A DNA stretch of 64,000 nucleotides, from contig WJXW01000012.1 of assembly GCA_015832175.1 (NCBI GenBank), forward strand, positions 1,570,001-1,634,000, read 5' to 3'. Under the pieces are notes generated by a model. That model made no database searches, was not told the DNA's origin, and worked only from the letters and a program-made list of their open reading frames with translations. Made by a program: the position numbers and the translations under genes. This DNA is from Paraphaeosphaeria minitans (taxonomy: Eukaryota; Ascomycota; Dothideomycetes; Pleosporales; Didymosphaeriaceae). Of this stretch, positions 1 to 11,065 are shown piece by piece; position 1 is the first letter of the stretch, and the number at the start of each line of letters is the position of its first letter.

Positions 1-695
1 GGTGTTCAGGTAATTGGGTCCCTCGATTGGCTGGGCCATGTCAGCATCGGCGCGGGCTCCGTCGATTTCCTTTGCACGCTCCCATCGTCTACGCAGGTTG
101 GCCGGGTCCGTGAGCAAGGCAATATCCGAGTCAGAGAGTTGGGGCGGCGATATGCGTATCCGCAGGGCGACGGGGCATTTGTCCGCTGAACAATAGAAGG
201 TATACGACCGCGGCTTGGCATGGCCGCCCAGACTCCCAGATCTTGACGGATCTTCTTCGCCGGAATACAAAAAATGATGGAGCGGGGATCTAAGGTCTGT
301 CTTCCTGCATGGGCAGTTCTGGGAGCCATTGTCGCGGAAGTCAACCCAGACGTCAAAGTGCCATCGACAGATCCTGCAATAGACGGCAACCCTGTATACC
401 GTATTCTCGTCCGGATCTACGCCTCTCTGTGGAAGCTCACTCTGCTCTTCCTTAAGCTGCACATCGTGGCGGCAGTTCCGACGCGGCACGGAGGAGGTCG
501 GAGCAGCGTGGGGATCATGATGCGGCGGCGGGGACGTCAGCAGGTTCCTGCCCGCGGCGAGCTCGTAGCGTGGGTCGTATGTGAGAAGGTTCTGCAGCAG
601 CAGGGGCGCCGTTTTACCTGTGAGGCAGCATGGTCAGTTGCCTACTCGCACGCATGGCATACGGTGTTCTCGTGCGACTGACCTGGGCCAAGCAT
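1..695 (-). CDS. ubp2: UBP2-type ubiquitin carboxyl-terminal hydrolase, N-terminal part (gene runs off the left edge)
   Basis: Exon 1 is 695-683 and exon 2 runs from 617 to base 1, giving the first 210 codons. The 65-nt intron has a GTCAGT donor, a CAACTGAC branch site and a CTCACAG acceptor. The joined start reads MLGPGKTAPLLLQNLLTYDP, which matches the characteristic PGKTAPRLLxDLLxYDPR opening of fungal Ubp2 as I remember it. Downstream are cysteine pairs (CRIC, CPC, YCSADKC) and the conserved block LRRRWERAK followed by the PNYLNT region. UBP2 is a large cysteine protease (about 1200 residues in the family) that trims mainly Lys63-linked ubiquitin chains, in yeast with the Rsp5 ligase. The catalytic domain lies outside the window, so activity cannot be judged. 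It is divergent from the complex I gene at 1161. Confidence 0.75.
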
Positions 696-1160
696 GGCTG
701 CCGCTGCGGAGGGCTTCAGTGGAGGCTATGTTGAAGAATATCGTGTCCGGAGCTGCAGAGGCAAATACTGCACACGTTGGATGGGGATCAGATGTGGCAG
801 GAAGCAGGGCAGGCGCGGGGCAGGCTTCGTCAAGTGGAAGGTGCGGGCGTGCTATGTCGTCTCTAGGCGGCAGTCGCGCAACCGGGTTTGAAGCAGGTTG
901 CGTTTGCCACAGCTATATTGATGCAACCGGCAATGTTTGGTTCTGTAAGAGCAAGCAGTCTGCAGTCTGCAGTCTAGCCGGACGGGAAGCCAGCAGTCCC
1001 CCAAAGCGGCATTGCGGGCGAGACATTTGGCCTTCAGTCGACACAAGCAGTGATGCGCGCCAAGACGTGGGAGTTGCCTGTCGCTCCTAGCGCCGCCGCG
1101 ACTCAACTTCAACCTCGAGAGAGCTCCGCAACGACATCACCGCCCCCAATTGCGCCCGCC
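696..1160. promoter_or_regulatory. Divergent intergenic region between ubp2 and the complex I subunit gene
   Basis: These 465 bases separate two start codons facing away from each other, so they must hold both promoters. No open frame here reads like protein. A short direct repeat of TGCAGTC occurs near 959-972. No recognised transcription-factor site is claimed. Confidence 0.5.
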
Positions 1161-1929
1161 ATGGCTCCCCACGACGATACGTACCACCCGAAGGACACGC
1201 TTGCGAACACGGCGAACACGACCCTGCAGCTCTCCGTCGCTGGCGCCGTCATTGCGGGCGTGCAGAACACGCTCCGGAAGCAGAATGTTGGTGCCATGGG
1301 CATCGTTACCCGCTCGGGCGGCATAATTGCACTCTTCGGTGCGTGTCATTCGGGCTACAGACTGGAACTTTGGTGGGACTGACAGGCGTACAGCGGGTGT
1401 GGGGGCCTTGTACCAATTCACAAAGGACGCAACCGCGAACCTGCGGGAGAAGGACGACACCTACGGCGAGTTCCTCGCGGGCTTCATGGGCGGCACCGCG
1501 GTCGGCGTCCAGAGTGTGTACTCCCATTTCGTGTCCAGAGCTCGAACTAACTGCTACAGGGGGAAGCATTCCGATGGTCCTCGGAGCGGGCGCTGGGTTC
1601 GGCGTTGTCTGCGCTGCCTTCAGATTCACCAACGGCCTGAACGGGTACGCAATCAAGGAGGATGATGAGGACGAGGTCGCTCGGAAAGAGGAGATGCGCA
1701 AGATGCGCCGGAGACCACTTCAGGAGACCCTGGAGCAGCTTGGCGAGGGCCGAGGTATGTTCCAATATACATTAGCACACCATGCTCGCTGTTAACGCCG
1801 ATAGGCATCTACGGTCCCGGTTACGAGGAGCGGAGGCGTGAGCGGTTACTGGCCAAGTACGGCATCGATGTGAAGGCAGCACAGGAACAGTTCAGGTCGA
1901 AGAACGAGGACTCCACGGTCAGTCTCTAA
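1161..1929 (+). CDS. NADH:ubiquinone oxidoreductase 21.3 kDa-type subunit (NDUFA11/B14.7 family)
   Basis: Four exons, 1161-1338, 1394-1513, 1560-1754 and 1805-1929, join without frame breaks into 205 residues. Donors are GTGCGT, GTGTGT and GTATGT; introns are 55, 46 and 50 nt. The start MAPHDDTYHPKDTL and two Gly/Ala-rich hydrophobic stretches (LSVAGAVIAGVQNTL; GSIPMVLGAGAGFGVVCAAF) match the Tim17-like membrane subunit of respiratory complex I, called 21.3b in Neurospora. The protein sits in the inner mitochondrial membrane and stabilises the membrane arm; it is not itself a redox centre. A charged C-terminal tail (EEMRKMRRRPLQETLEQL) follows. The start was chosen for its GCCATGG context and because upstream frames contain stops. 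The alternative is a Tim17/22/23 import protein, which is less likely given the charged tail. Confidence 0.72.
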
Positions 1930-3500
1930 GTGCAGGCGTGTACATATATTCCGTTGAATGTGCTACCAAGGCGTACTCTCTTTTGTCCCGCAGCCGTCTT
2001 GCGCCCGTGTCTTCTGCCCACTGCAATGTATGTTGAGACTACTACCGTCGTTTCCTTCAATCAACAGTCCAACTTCTCGCGCTCATGCGCGCGCTATAGC
2101 ACCATAAATTAAGCTTTACAATATTGCAGGGCTCCAGAGCTCTCGGTGTACAAGGTGCTCCGTTCCTCACCTCGCACCCTTGCACAACTAAGCGAGCCGA
2201 TAACAGCAGCAGCTCATTGGACGACGCATCTGCCCTCTTGCACCTCTCTTACTTCAGTCAGAGTACATCGAGCGACGAAAACTCGTAATTGCTAGACCCG
2301 CACACTTAGGTCACAAAACAGGAACTCTTTGCGATCGCTTGATCACAGGTATTGTTGGTCTGACAGTTCAACTCATGCTCCATCAGCACCGGTCCAACCG
2401 AATCCAGGCTGAAGCTATGCGGACGATCTCCAAGTGTTGTGCAGCACGAGACGTCGTATGGAGAGACATGTATCACACGCTGACAGGTATTAGTCCCATG
2501 CAAAATCCCCTTGCGAAAAGGTCGTTGAGATGTTGACTTCAAGCTTCGATTCAATCGACGGTGCAGCCAAAGAGACGGTCGAGCTTGGTTGGAAGATGTG
2601 CCAGAGCTCAAGTCGCTCGAGACAACCGCTTTTGTTCGACACGGAGACTTCCAAGAGCACACTGATCATTTGGAAAATGTTCTCCGACAACTCAGCTTCT
2701 GCTCTGCGGTTCTGGTACGGAGGCTCTGGCGAGACGGTCGTTCATGCAGCTAGGCCCATTTTGATATCTTGGTCTGCTCTACGAGCGCTTCGAGGCAACG
2801 ACAATGAAGTCAAAGCTATCCTCGGTCTATATTGCGCAAAAAGATTCTTGCCGCTTTGGCACACCAAAGCGTCGTGTTTCGCGCATGAGGTACCGCCCGC
2901 TTGCTCATCGCTTTGTAATATCGGAGCTCTCGCGCGCCGCGGACAAGACACCCCGGCCTGATTACGAGACCTACCTAGCGAGCAACCACCGACTACGCCG
3001 CTCCGCGCGTCCACATCTGACACCAGTCACTCTACACACAGCGAAGGCGTGCTGACCCACGCTCTCGGCGCAGCCACATGCCCTGCTTCCAATCCGCATG
3101 CATTCACCGTCGGCTAGCGAGCCAATCGGAGGCCCGATAGCTCCCGCATCACCAATACCATGCCGTATGTGCCCTACAATATGCGTCAGACGCCGATTGC
3201 GATAGTAGTCTTGCAGGACTCGGGAAAGCCGTGTGGGTGGGTGTAACGCAAGTTAGCAATCAAGTGTTGTGCTTGGGCGCCGAAAATTGAGCCCATAGTG
3301 TAAACAGTCCGTGGTAATCCCCGGCGCCTGTCTAAGGCGAGATATAACGCGCACCTGCTGTGGTCTGGAAGGACAACATAGATAGCTTGATTCCTGCCAC
3401 TGCATATCCCACACATCCTTTGTTCTGTTGCTTTCCTCGTTCGGTCTGAACACAACAAATACACCTCGATCAACAGCGAACAAAGAAGAGAAGAAACAAG
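1930..3500. other. Intergenic stretch without a supported gene
   Basis: About 1.57 kb. The longest forward frame (2530-2961, 143 codons) has no recognisable motif and no convincing splice signals linking it to other exons. A shorter overlapping antisense frame (2306-2662) is equally featureless. Composition is close to that of the neighbouring coding arm, so this does not look like RIP-affected repeat DNA. The 3' part must contain the promoter of the gene starting at 3501. Confidence 0.4.
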
Positions 3501-4383
3501 ATGGTGAAGCTCATCATCGGTGGTGCGACCGGCTTCGTCGCGACGGAGATCATCCGCCAGAGTCTTTCAAATCCAAAAATCACTGCCATCTATGCGCTGG
3601 GGAGGAAACCGGTTGGTGTGCCCTCAGGCACAGCGCCGGGTGCAGATACGAGCAAGTTGAAGAGCTTAGTAGTCAAGGACTTTGAAAAGTACCCGGAGGA
3701 TGTGAAGGCGCAGCTTGCAGATGCTGATGGTGCCATCTGGTAAGTCGTACCTTATCTGCGACTCCTAAGACACTTTAGATGCGAGGTTGGTATTGACATG
3801 TGATAACTAGGGCTCTCGCAGTCCTTCCCCAGAAAACTCGGAGCATGCCTTTCGAAGAAGTCAAGAAGATCAATCAGACATATACACTCAAAGCGCTCGA
3901 GCAGATCGAAGAGGCGCGCGCTGCAAAGGGGCAGAAGGGCCCGTTCCGCTTCTTGTACATCAGTGGCCCTGACACGCCGCGTACGCCCGACGGTCCTACA
4001 CCGCCGTTCTTCAAAGAGTACATCCGCCTGAAGGTATTTACCTCCCCTTTCCCTTCCTTGTTGATGTATATCTCAATCTGATACAAATGGTACAATAGGG
4101 CCAAATCGAACTTGACTGCCTCGAGTTCGCCGAGAAGCACAAGGCCAGCGGCTGGGAGGCGGGCGCTGCAAAGCCCGGGCTCGTTCTTCCTAACCCGCCG
4201 GGCCTGCTCATGACCGTCGTGGGTGTCGTGGCTGGGTTGATCGCGGGCAAGATTGGGATCAGAGAGGTTGCAGCTGCGATGGTGGACCAAGTGTCGAATG
4301 GGTTTGAGAAGGACCCGTTAGAGAATGTGGATTTGGCGAGGATCGGCAAGAAGGTTTTGGAGGTGCAACAAGTTGGTTTTTAG
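3501..4383 (+). CDS. NAD(P)-binding Rossmann-fold protein (SDR/NmrA-like epimerase family)
   Basis: Exons 3501-3739, 3811-4033 and 4099-4383 give 248 residues. The introns are 71 and 65 nt (GTAAGT...CTAG; GTATTT...ATAG). The N-terminus VKLIIGGATGFVATEIIRQ carries the GxxGxxA-type dinucleotide-binding loop directly after the first beta strand, as in atypical short-chain dehydrogenases. FLYISGPDTPRTP in mid-protein resembles the beta-4 region of this family. A hydrophobic segment near the C-terminus (GLLMTVVGVVAGLIAGKIGI) may be a membrane or docking helix. A catalytic YxxxK is not obvious, so it may be an NADP-sensing or assembly protein rather than a classic dehydrogenase. The substrate is unknown. 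The start ATG is preceded by AAACAAG, a good fungal context. Confidence 0.7.
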
Positions 4384-5023
4384 AGAAAGAGGCCAGGTTG
4401 AAGGGATTCCAGAAAGCTCGTAAGATTGGGGTTCTCTATAATGGCGATGGTAGGCCTAAAGGGTTTGCGTTTTGTTGGTAATGCAATTGGCATTGGTCAT
4501 TTATAGTACTTTTCCCTCAACCCATTATCCTCTAGCTCTACGAGAACTACACTTCATTCAAGATTACTGCAGTCAGAAAAATCTGTGAAGAGAAGCCGAG
4601 CGAACGTGACCTAAGCCCTACCGTACCTAGTCGCGGGGTACCTGGCTCGGACACTACCTACGCCATCGATGGAAGGAACCAGGGTCCAAAATACTTTAGC
4701 ATCGGATGGGGCTCCCGATGGCTGCAAAGGTACCATTGACATCATGGAATGTGCCTACGGGATAGACTAGATACCAAGACGGCAAACTGCGGGTTGTTCT
4801 GCCTGACACTGTACAAATACGCGACACCTTCTCGTCCTGAAGCTACCGCTACCTACCCCACACCAGGCTGCAGAGTCCGACCATCTTCGTCATCGACCAC
4901 GCGACCCAGCTCTTCCGCCTTTACTCATACAACACGCAAACATTGCTTCTTACCCAGACGCTGTATCAGACCCGGCTTTCATTAAGTAACACTATTTCGA
5001 CACTACGACACGCCCTGCTCACC
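4384..5023. other. Intergenic region, terminator of the SDR gene and promoter of the TBCC gene
   Basis: 640 bases with no credible coding frame. The last 150 bases upstream of 5024 are C- and T-rich (pyrimidine patches), which is common just upstream of fungal start codons. Nothing else is seen. Confidence 0.4.
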
Positions 5024-6210
5024 ATGACGCCCGCCGAAGCCTCGCTGCAAGCCCGGCCAGAGTCCGCCTCCAAAGAGCGCTTCTTCCGCTACTTCCAGCG
5101 CGAAGTCATCGGTACATGACACGGTCCCGCCTATACTTTGCCCATCTAACCCCCCCAGCCCTCCAAGACCAGATGTCCCGCCTCTCCTCGTCCTCCCCCA
5201 CCGAACGCCCCGACGCCATCGACCACTGCCTCGCGGGCATCGCACGCCTCTCCTCCGAAGTCAAGGACGCGTCCTCGTACATCCCCGCCTACGACCAGCG
5301 CGCCTACGGCGACGCCGTTAAAGCCCTGCAGGAAAAGCTGCAAATCGTGAGGGCCGAGCTGGGCGCGGGGCCGAAGAAATTCAAGTTCACGAATAAGAAG
5401 AACCGGAGCGCGATTAGCATTGGCGAGGCGGCGGAGATGGCTCAGAATAGGAGGTTGCTGGGGCCGGGAGGGGGGGCGTGGGATAGTTTGGCGGGGAGCT
5501 CGGCGGTGAACAGTGCGTTTTCGCCGACGCCAGTGGACAAGCTGAGTCCGGGAGAGGAAAAGAGGGAGCTGCAGGTGCTTGGGCTGGAGAAGAATGGGGG
5601 TGGGGCGGTGGGTGTGAAGATTGAGGATCGGGGTGGTGAGCATGTTGTGCTGCCGACATCTGAAGCGCAATCGGGCAGCTCGGGTGTGGTGTCGAATGTG
5701 AGCGGGAGCGTGGTCGATTTATCTGCACCCACGATGAGCGGTGGTTCCTTTGCGACGCTGACGCTGAAGAACATCCAGACGAGCTTGGTGGTGACTGGGC
5801 GGGTGGCGGGCCCAATTCACATGACGCACTTGGAGAATACCGTCATCATGATGAGCTGTCGGCAGTTTCGCATGCATGGGTCCAAGAGGGTGGATGTCTA
5901 TCTGCATTGCTCGAGCCGGCCTATCATCGAGGATTGCGAGGACATTCGGTTCGCGCCGTTACCGCAGATCTATGTAAATTGCATATCCTCAGTTCACAGA
6001 AGACGGGCTTACATTCAACAGATGACGGAGGACCTGGCAGGCTCTACCAATCAGTGGGACCAGATCGACGACTTCAAATGGCTCAAGGCAGAAGCCAGCC
6101 CCCACTGGAGCATCTTGCCGGACCCCGAACGTGTTCAAGAAAAAGTGCCTAGCCCAGACAACCGGGGCCCAGACAATATCCTTCGTGCATTCAGGATATA
6201 TACATCCTGA
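5024..6210 (+). CDS. Tubulin-specific chaperone C (tubulin-folding cofactor C, TBCC/Cin2)
   Basis: Exons 5024-5111, 5159-5973 and 6022-6210 give 363 residues. The N-terminal part (residues about 10-110) is helical, with SKERFFRYFQREV and DQRAYGDAVKALQEKL, as in the TBCC spectrin-like domain. A low-complexity linker follows. From about residue 215 the C-CAP/cofactor C-like beta-helix is visible: GPIHMTHLENTVIMMSCRQF, then RVDVYLHCSSRPIIEDC, then IRFAPLP, and WDQIDDFKWLK near the end. The family activates tubulin GTPase in the cofactor complex and releases folded alpha/beta-tubulin dimers; the conserved Arg is not assigned here. The second intron (5974-6021, GTAAAT...AACAG) is 48 nt and has no in-frame stop, so a retained form would also be open. 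Confidence 0.85.
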
Positions 6211-6236
6211 AATCAGTTTATCCAACTTCAAGACTC

Positions 6237-7925
6237 TTAAAGCCATACATGCTCATATCTCACCAACCGCCCCATAGCCTCCTTCTCAAGATAAATCGCC
6301 ACGTCTACGCCAGCGTCGTACCACCTCGCCGGCGTTGTCCTACCCGTCGGCCGCGCCTCCATGACCTGAACGCACCCATCCACCAGCGGCATAATGGGAT
6401 GCACATACGCCGGCGTCACTCCAGTGCCGAAGTCAAATTCATACAGTCCCGTATGTGCCCAACTCGTCACAATCACGTGCTGCCGTTCCAAGAACGCCTG
6501 CCACAGCCTCTGAGGCGCGAGCTCGTACGCCGTGGCGTAAATTTGGGCTGTTACCGCCGCAGGCGTGAAGCAAGAGAAGGTAGCCTTGAGGCTGGCTGCT
6601 ATGCGTGGGAGAGCTGCAACGGAGCTGGCGACGGATCACGGAAGTGTCGTCTTTGCATTCAGCAGCGGCGAGCCCAAGAACGACGGAGACAGCTGCGACT
6701 CGACTCTCGTGCGTAGCCCAATCGAAACGTCGCAGTGCACTTCACTCTCCACGTCCCCGTTTTCCGCTCCCCTCGCGCGGTTCACAAGCGCCCAGATGTG
6801 CGCAACGAGCGCATCGTGTCTGCTCAGCTTCCCGTGTTCACTGCTGCCCGCCACTACAGCACTCCATATCCGCCCCAGCTGCTCAGATGTATAGTGCACG
6901 ACCACATGTCCCACCGGCGCCGAGACATCCCAGCTCTCCCACGGCATCATCTTCCCCCTTCTCGCCAATGTCCGTGCGCCAGGTTCATCCCTCAATACCT
7001 CAGGCACTCGGTGTGCCTCCGGACCAGATTTCGAGCCCGACCCCGAGCACCAATAATCATACCGATGCAGCGGCAGCCCGTACGCTCGATCCAGAACCGC
7101 CGCATCAGGCTCCTCGTCATCCAGGCTGCGCGCCGCCCGCCGATCCAGCACCCACGGCTCAAACACAGGAGCCAGTACCGGGAGAGGCGAGTCCGCAAGA
7201 AGGGACTTGTGCGTGGCACTCCAGTCCCCCACGAAACGGGCGAGCGTGATGGCGTCGGCGAGACAGGGACTCATCTTCACCCCGACGGCCGTACCCCCGC
7301 ACGCAAACCGCGTCACTTGCACCGCCACACTGACATGCTCATGCCCGGCCGGGGAGAGGTATCCCGCGAGCGTGCAGGCGGGGACGAGTACGTCTCCTTC
7401 CACCACCACCACCGCCCCATTGCTGCTTGTCATCCCGTCTTGCGGTGGACGCAGCGCCGAGGCCATCTCGCACTCCATCATAGCGTCCACATACAGAATG
7501 CCTGGGTCGCCACCTCCTTCTTCTTCTTCTCCGTCGGGAGGGGGGGGTGGACCCGGGAAGTTGTACCGCACTTCCATCCTCCCATATCGCTCGCCGTTCG
7601 TCCTCTTTCTCCCTGGGGACCCGGGGACGTACGGCGTCATGCGGAGTTGGCCTGCAAAGTGGGGGTATGCGGAGAGGGTGTGTGCGAGGCTGTCTTTGAG
7701 CAGATCCTGCGAAAGAGGGTCTGCGGTGGTGGTGGTGGTGGTAGTGGAGGGAAGACCCAGGCCCGGACCCGGGCTCGGAGCGGACAAGTACCACACCGCG
7801 CCGGCAGGCGTGAAGCGTGCGACCGAGGCATCGATCACGGAGAGCGGGATTGTCGTCGGGGAGGCGGGCCGGTGTGTGGGATGCAGTCTCGTTGAAGACA
7901 AGACCTGGACCCTGGGCGGTGCCAT
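6237..7925 (-). pseudogene. BAHD/trichothecene-acetyltransferase-like acyltransferase interrupted by an in-frame TGA
   Basis: A single frame runs from ATG at 7925 to a stop at 6237-6239 (562 codons), broken only by a TGA at 6636-6638. Before the TGA there are 429 residues including LSRHDALVAHIW and the CDVSIGLRTRVESQLSPSFL block typical of the family. After it the same frame continues with 132 more residues, including YEFDFGTG, the usual DFGWG-like C-terminal motif. The HXXXD catalytic motif also looks damaged: the aligned segment is MSPCLADA, with Pro where His is expected. These enzymes transfer acyl groups from CoA to alcohols or amines, often in secondary metabolism. The gene may be a pseudogene, may yield a truncated protein, or may contain a sequencing error; a normal intron across the stop is not visible. 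It is convergent with the TBCC gene, 26 bases apart. Confidence 0.72.
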
Positions 7926-8626
7926 GGCCGTTCCTCGTCCGGTCGATGCTGCCAGGACGACGCAGAACAGGCCTTCCGGGAAAGAATAAAGGGAAGGGTT
8001 GTCGTTGGGGTTGAAGGGCGTGGTTTGGGTTTATACCTATGCAGTCTGTGGCTGGCAGGGCAAAGGTGGATACGGATACCCAGCTGTGTGCGGCAATGCG
8101 CGACCCAACTCGCACGCCGACACCGTGTTTCCCTCTCGCGCAGCCACGCCACCGTATATACCTTGGGAGGAGAAGATACACCGTATGTACCAGCGTGGTG
8201 CAGCGCGAGTCACGCCGCTGCTCGTCGTGCTCATAATGAGTCATTCCCGCGTAACCCGACGGGGCAAATACATCGTCTGAACTGCGGATAGTACCCATAC
8301 AATCTCTCTTTCGGCTCGGAACACATGCACTTGAATGACCGAGAAAAAATTGAACGGGCTGGTTGGAGCAAGACTGTAGAAAGGAAAGCGCCGTACCCCA
8401 TGCCCCTGCGCAAACAAACAAACGAACATGCCATGCGCCTGAAAAAAAAACCCCCATGCCGAAACGCCGTCTCATGCGAACGCCCCCAATGTCATGAGAT
8501 CCCATGCGATCCCATTCCATCGCCCTCCATTCCATGTCGCTAGTACAATACGCTCGGCCTTCTTCCTCACCCCGCTTTATCCGCGCTGAAGCATCGATCC
8601 CGCCCGCCTCCCCGCCCTAGTACCAC
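7926..8626. other. Intergenic region upstream of the acyltransferase and downstream of ubp8
   Basis: 701 bases. Open frames on both strands here are short or are extensions of antisense shadows from the acyltransferase. It holds the acyltransferase promoter at its left end and the ubp8 transcript end at its right. A homopolymer A9 lies near 8442. Nothing else is supported. Confidence 0.4.
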
Positions 8627-10421
8627 TTACACCTCCAAACACTGCACCATGTAAAACAACAGATACGCCTCCGCGCCCAACACCTCCGTCTCGCTCGCGA
8701 GCACCACCTTACTATCGTCGAACATGAACCAGTCATCCCCTTCCCTGCTATAGCTGATATAATGTCCCGAGTCGATCTTTCCCTTGTGCACGACGACGCT
8801 GGAGAGCTCGTAGATGAGAGTGTTCGCCGGGCAGTTGGTGTTGTGCGAGGTGTTGGGCGGGACGGCGTGTTTAGCGGGTAAGGGGGTGCTAGAGCGGTAT
8901 GCTGTGGTGTAGGGATACAGGTCCAGGGTGAGGGGGAAGGAGATGCGGGTTTCGAGCTTGGTGGAGGTGGACTTGGAGTGCTCGAAGCGCTGGAATGCAC
9001 GTTAGTACATGTGAAGGAAGAGAAATGGGTTGTGCTAAGGGGAATGCGATATACCTTGAGATGGATGGGCAGCACAGGCGGCAGCTGCTTGATGCTCAGC
9101 TGCTTGGTTGCGTTCTGCCCGCCGTCGCACGTCTGGCACGTGTACTCGGCCGCACCAAGCTTCTCGCGGCCCGTAAACCGGTCGAGACAGCTCTGCAGCG
9201 CGATGTGGTCGTTGTCGGAGCGCTCGGCCTTCTTCCTCTTGGGGAGATTACGGATGTCGAGGCTGAGGTCCATGTACGGGTCCAGCGCGGTCGTCGTGTT
9301 GCGGCAATTGTCGCACGTCACGGTGCTCGAAAGCCGGCCGTAGAAGGTCTGGTGCACCATGCAGTCACAGTCCTCGGTGTCGGTGGAGCCGCCGTTCTGC
9401 AGGTGCAGGGTGTTGAGCATGAACTGCATGTACTCGTGGGCATCTTGCTGCTGGTAGCCTGCGAGAGCCTGCGAAAGGTTAGCTTGGGAAGGGGACGGGG
9501 GAGGTAATGCGCACCTCGCCGGCGAGCCAGCTGCCCATGAGCATGTTGACTGCGCCATATCCCTCCGTCTTCTCGACCGAGTGGAACTCCACAAACATCT
9601 CGTCCAGCGCGCAGCTCACGCACGACTCGCGCTCGCAGTCTACCGTCTTGTGTCCTTCGGAGAGGTAGAAGTTTCGTACGAAGGGGTTGTGTATCAACGT
9701 CTGCAAGATGACGCTCATGAAGCAGGTCTGGCCCATGTTGTAGAGGCCACGGAGGCCTATCGCGCGGCATGGCAAGAAAGTGGAGTTGTTCAGCACCAGC
9801 TTGTGCTCCTCGGTGGTGGTCAGGTCTTCGTATTTCCGCTTCTTGCCTGCTGTAGTCAGCGAACAGGCCCATACAAAGCTGGATGTTGGAACGCACCCTT
9901 CTGCAGCCTTCGCTCCTCTAACAAGGGGTCGTAGATGAAGTCCTGGCAATCGCCGCAGTACACGTTCCCGCTCCGCGACTCGACCGCTACACCTATCAGC
10001 ATGTGCCTGGGTATACCGGCGCTCTACCCACAGAATATATGCCGCTTGGAATCAATATGCTCGTCGCGATCCGCCTCGGTCATGATGCTCGGGCACTGCA
10101 GGCATAGGTACAGCGGGCGCAGCGAGACCACGGACAGGCCGTCTGTCTTCTTGCTGTACGTCTGCGCGATGATGCTGGGCTCCTCGTAGATCTTCTGTAG
10201 GATGCCGCGATAGTGCCCGAAGGTCTGCTTGCGGGCATTCTCAATCATTGTGCGCATGTGCTCTGCGTCTGTCAGCGAGCGCCGCCACGGGTTTGCTCCA
10301 GCGGGCACGCACCGCAGCCGTACGCAATGTGCGCCATCTGGCTACTCGGGACAACCGCGCCCTTGGCATTCTTGATGAGTTTGGGGCTCGTCAGCGCGGA
10401 CGGCTTCGCAATTGCGTCCAT
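8627..10421 (-). CDS. ubp8: Ubiquitin carboxyl-terminal hydrolase of the SAGA complex (UBP8/USP22 type)
   Basis: Six exons (10421-10313, 10262-10032, 9992-9897, 9846-9515, 9468-9055, 8989-8627) join into 514 residues. The N-terminal part is a ZnF-UBP finger with GCEH, YLCLQC, DEHIDSKRH and VYCGDC. The catalytic Cys box is GLYNMGQTCFMSVILQTL (Cys near residue 187). Zinc-ribbon pairs CDNC and CQTC lie inside the USP fold, and the His box SGHYISYSR is near residue 470, followed by WFMFDDSKV. The enzyme removes ubiquitin from histone H2B as part of SAGA. Four introns are 46-65 nt with clear donors. The second (9993-10031, GTGGGT...GATAG) is only 39 nt, but it is needed to keep IFCVAVESRSGNVYC in frame. 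The start was chosen because MDAIAKPSALTSPKLIKNAK leads directly into the zinc finger. Confidence 0.88.
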
Positions 10422-10947
10422 GTTCTTGGTGTTGAGCGTGCAGCGTGCAGCGGCGCGCAGGGGAAGGCTGACAAGAGATGAGCCGGGCCGGAGCCTCTAC
10501 ATGGCGCGGCAGGCCCTCGGCCGCGTGTGTGGTCGCGGTGAAGAGGCAGACGGCGCGCACGCTGTACGTGTTTGGGAGTCTGCGCGAGTCTGCGCGTGTA
10601 TTGTGAACTATGTCCCAGCGCCGTTGGAGCTTGTCTCGTCGATGCGCATAAAGTCCCACTAGGTAGTAGCGAAGATTGGCCGCGCCCCACCAAGCGCCCG
10701 CCGCCCCCAGCTTGACGGCATTGCAAAAGGGAGCCAGCGTGCAGGTTTGCCGGCTGGACTGCTGCCGAACGCAGGAGATAAATATCTGTGTAGATACTGT
10801 ATAGCCGAATTTCGCACATGGTTGTGATTTGTGCACAATTTTCCTGATGGATGAGACCTCGCTCGGACCAATCGTGGCCGACGGTGACCCATAATGTCTA
10901 GCCTATATATTTTTCTTGATTTCAGAAATTTCCCAGAAATAAGCTAC
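10422..10947. promoter_or_regulatory. Upstream region of ubp8 and 5' flank of the tRNA-Ser gene
   Basis: 526 bases. Antisense and sense frames here are short and lack motifs. It contains the ubp8 promoter. The part next to the tRNA (about 10890-10945) turns AT-rich, as is common just upstream of Pol III genes. Confidence 0.4.
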
Positions 10948-11057
10948 GGCGTTTTGGCGGAGTGGTTAACGCGTTGCCCTCGAACCAATTGAGTCACGCT
11001 CAATTCAATCGTTAGGCAATTCCTTCGGGAGCGCAGGTTCGAATCCTGCAGACGTCG
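10948..11057 (+). tRNA. tRNA-Ser(CGA) with a 29-nt intron
   Basis: The acceptor stem GGCGTTT pairs with AGACGTC (with two G-U pairs), and the D-arm is GCG...CGC. The anticodon stem TTGCC pairs with GGCAA, with anticodon CGA at 10981-10983. The long variable arm TTCC-TTCG-GGAG is typical of class II tRNAs, and the T-arm GCAGG-TTCGAAT-CCTGC is perfect. An intron at 10985-11013, in the canonical place one base after the anticodon, contains the exact inverted repeat AATTGAG/CTCAATT. Mature length is 81 nt. The B box GGTTCGAATCC is intact. It decodes UCG serine codons. Confidence 0.9.
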
Positions 11058-11058
11058 A

Positions 11059-11065
11059 TTTTTTT
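11059..11065 (+). terminator. RNA polymerase III terminator of the tRNA-Ser gene
   Basis: A run of seven T begins two bases after the tRNA discriminator base, the standard Pol III stop signal. Confidence 0.85.

Noticed and set aside
2530..2961. 143-codon plus frame as a gene
   Set aside because: No motif, no start context and no linked exons; kept only as a note in the intergenic entry.
6735..8535. Long open frames on both strands (386 and 398 codons) overlapping the acyltransferase
   Set aside because: They are GC-rich antisense and out-of-frame shadows; only the minus frame 6237-7925 contains family motifs.
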